Shown one piece after another: positions 63,441 through 64,000 of a stretch of DNA of 64,000 nt. Location of the stretch: assembly GCF_000702445.1 (NCBI RefSeq), contig NZ_JNIF01000003.1, forward strand, positions 1,798,001 to 1,862,000. Direction: 5' to 3'. The position numbers were made by a program, and so were the translations under genes. Positions within the stretch are counted from its first letter, which is position 1; the number at the start of each line of letters is the position of its first letter. The DNA comes from Bryobacter aggregatus MPL3. GTDB taxonomy: Bacteria; Acidobacteriota; Terriglobia; Bryobacterales; Bryobacteraceae. A model generated the notes under the pieces. That model was not told the DNA's origin, did no database searches, and saw only the letters and a program-made list of their open reading frames with translations.

Positions 63441-64000
63441 TTAAGAACTTTTTCTCAAGAATAGTGATCTTAATTTATTCTTCGCCATCCGGCGCCGTCC
63501 TTCTTCGCTAAAACGTTGCTTGGCTCGCGATTTGAGCAAGCGAAACTGCGTTTCGTTCAACTCCATCTCGGCGCAGATCTGTTCCTGGGACTGCTCGAGC
63601 AGATAGAAGCGGGTGAGTATCTCCCGGTCTCGACGGGAGACCGTGCGGAGAACCTCCTCCATGATCTTCGCGTTCTGGGTTTGGATCGCCACTTCTTCCG
63701 GTGTGAGTTGGGTGTCGGGAAACTGGGACTGATTCTCGCTCAACAACTCGTCACGGCGGCGCGTGTAGTTCTTTCCAATGAAATTGGCGATATGGCGGCG
63801 AACGATAGTGCGAACAAAACCCATGAGGCGGGCAGGGTCTCGCAGGTCGCCGCGCTGGATGGACTGCACGACAGTGACAAAGGTGTCGTGCACACGGTCT
63901 TCAATGTCCTGCCGCCCCAGTTGGCGGACGATCAGGAATTTAATGCCACGAGAAAACAGCGCGTAAAGCTCTTCGAGCGCAGCGTCCTCGTTTAGCTGGA
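63441..64000 (-). CDS. ECF sigma factor (partial, runs off the right edge)
   Basis: At least 186 aa; the frame is open to the window end, so the start lies beyond 64000. A GTG at 63893 is internal: codons above it (LYALFSRGIKFLIVRQLG) continue region 2. Region 4 is RDREILTRFYLLEQSQEQICAEMELNETQFRLLKSRAKQRF. The gene is followed by the zf-HC2 anti-sigma gene, so the two form a sigma/anti-sigma operon. Distinct in sequence from the sigma at 7402. Confidence 0.88.
   Translation of the reverse strand, partial: QLNEDAALEELYALFSRGIKFLIVRQLGRQDIEDRVHDTFVTVVQSIQRGDLRDPARLMGFVRTIVRRHIANFIGKNYTRRRDELLSENQSQFPDTQLTPEEVAIQTQNAKIMEEVLRTVSRRDREILTRFYLLEQSQEQICAEMELNETQFRLLKSRAKQRFSEEGRRRMAKNKLRSLFLRKSS

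Overview
The window is ordinary chromosomal DNA of a high-GC, flagellated, Gram-negative bacterium. I infer Acidobacteriota, probably a Solibacter/Bryobacter-type organism. The basis is the mix of a PEP-CTERM protein, futalosine-pathway MqnD, an Hfq-like protein of unusual sequence, a FliW-CsrA-flagellin block, class II photolyase, a very large cyclic glucan synthase, and many TTG/GTG starts. The phylum call rests on recalled gene content, not on a search. I see no rRNA, tRNA, CRISPR array, phage or intact mobile element.

Layout. 0-9 kb: end of uvrB, a DUF2520 protein, a membrane-anchored di-haem cytochrome, galactarate dehydratase (garD) divergent from a Tat-exported Gfo/Idh/MocA oxidoreductase, a GT2 glycosyltransferase with an Rsm22-like methyltransferase, and an ECF sigma/anti-sigma pair. 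8.7-17 kb: rsmA-gltX-carbamoyltransferase, a lipoprotein M1 aminopeptidase, a SYLF lipid-binding protein, then prfB (with the programmed +1 frameshift) and Sua5/TsaC. 17-26 kb: flagellar block fliW-csrA-flagellin-TPR glycosyltransferase (+) and fliD plus a small partner (-), next to an atypical recA. The fliD-recA segment lies between two decayed insertion sequences (IS630-like, then IS5-like). 26.7-32 kb: TPR protein, thioesterase, Hfq-like protein, and the minus-strand run rpoZ-coaBC-UDG-tmk-holB. 32-42 kb: a 9.2-kb cyclic glucan synthase gene (ndvB-like), a PNPOx-like protein and a single-domain response regulator. 42-52 kb: two ABC exporters, YicC, a GT9 glycosyltransferase, a 56-aa Trm112-like protein missed by length filters, and a 1378-aa CHASE-PAS-GGDEF-EAL protein. 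52-64 kb: infC, PEP-CTERM protein, HNH nuclease and ComF, a hybrid kinase with its own HPt protein, mqnD, a HEAT-repeat protein, a TIGR01777 epimerase, class II photolyase, a radical SAM/SPASM protein, and an anti-sigma/ECF sigma pair cut by the right edge.

How the genes work together. The clearest circuit is flagellin homeostasis. FliW and CsrA are encoded just upstream of flagellin, and the flagellin leader carries five GGA motifs, one in a hairpin loop and one in the Shine-Dalgarno, as expected for CsrA repression relieved by FliW. A strong terminator follows flagellin, and the next gene, a TPR-glycosyltransferase, is a candidate flagellin glycosylase. Elsewhere the window mixes translation and replication housekeeping genes with envelope polysaccharide genes and signalling. 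I did not find a clear novel defence or biosynthetic system. The most unusual points are the divergent RecA between IS scars, the apparent split of the usual yicC-gmk-rpoZ-coaBC neighbourhood by the ndvB segment, and infC standing alone without a visible ribosome-binding site.
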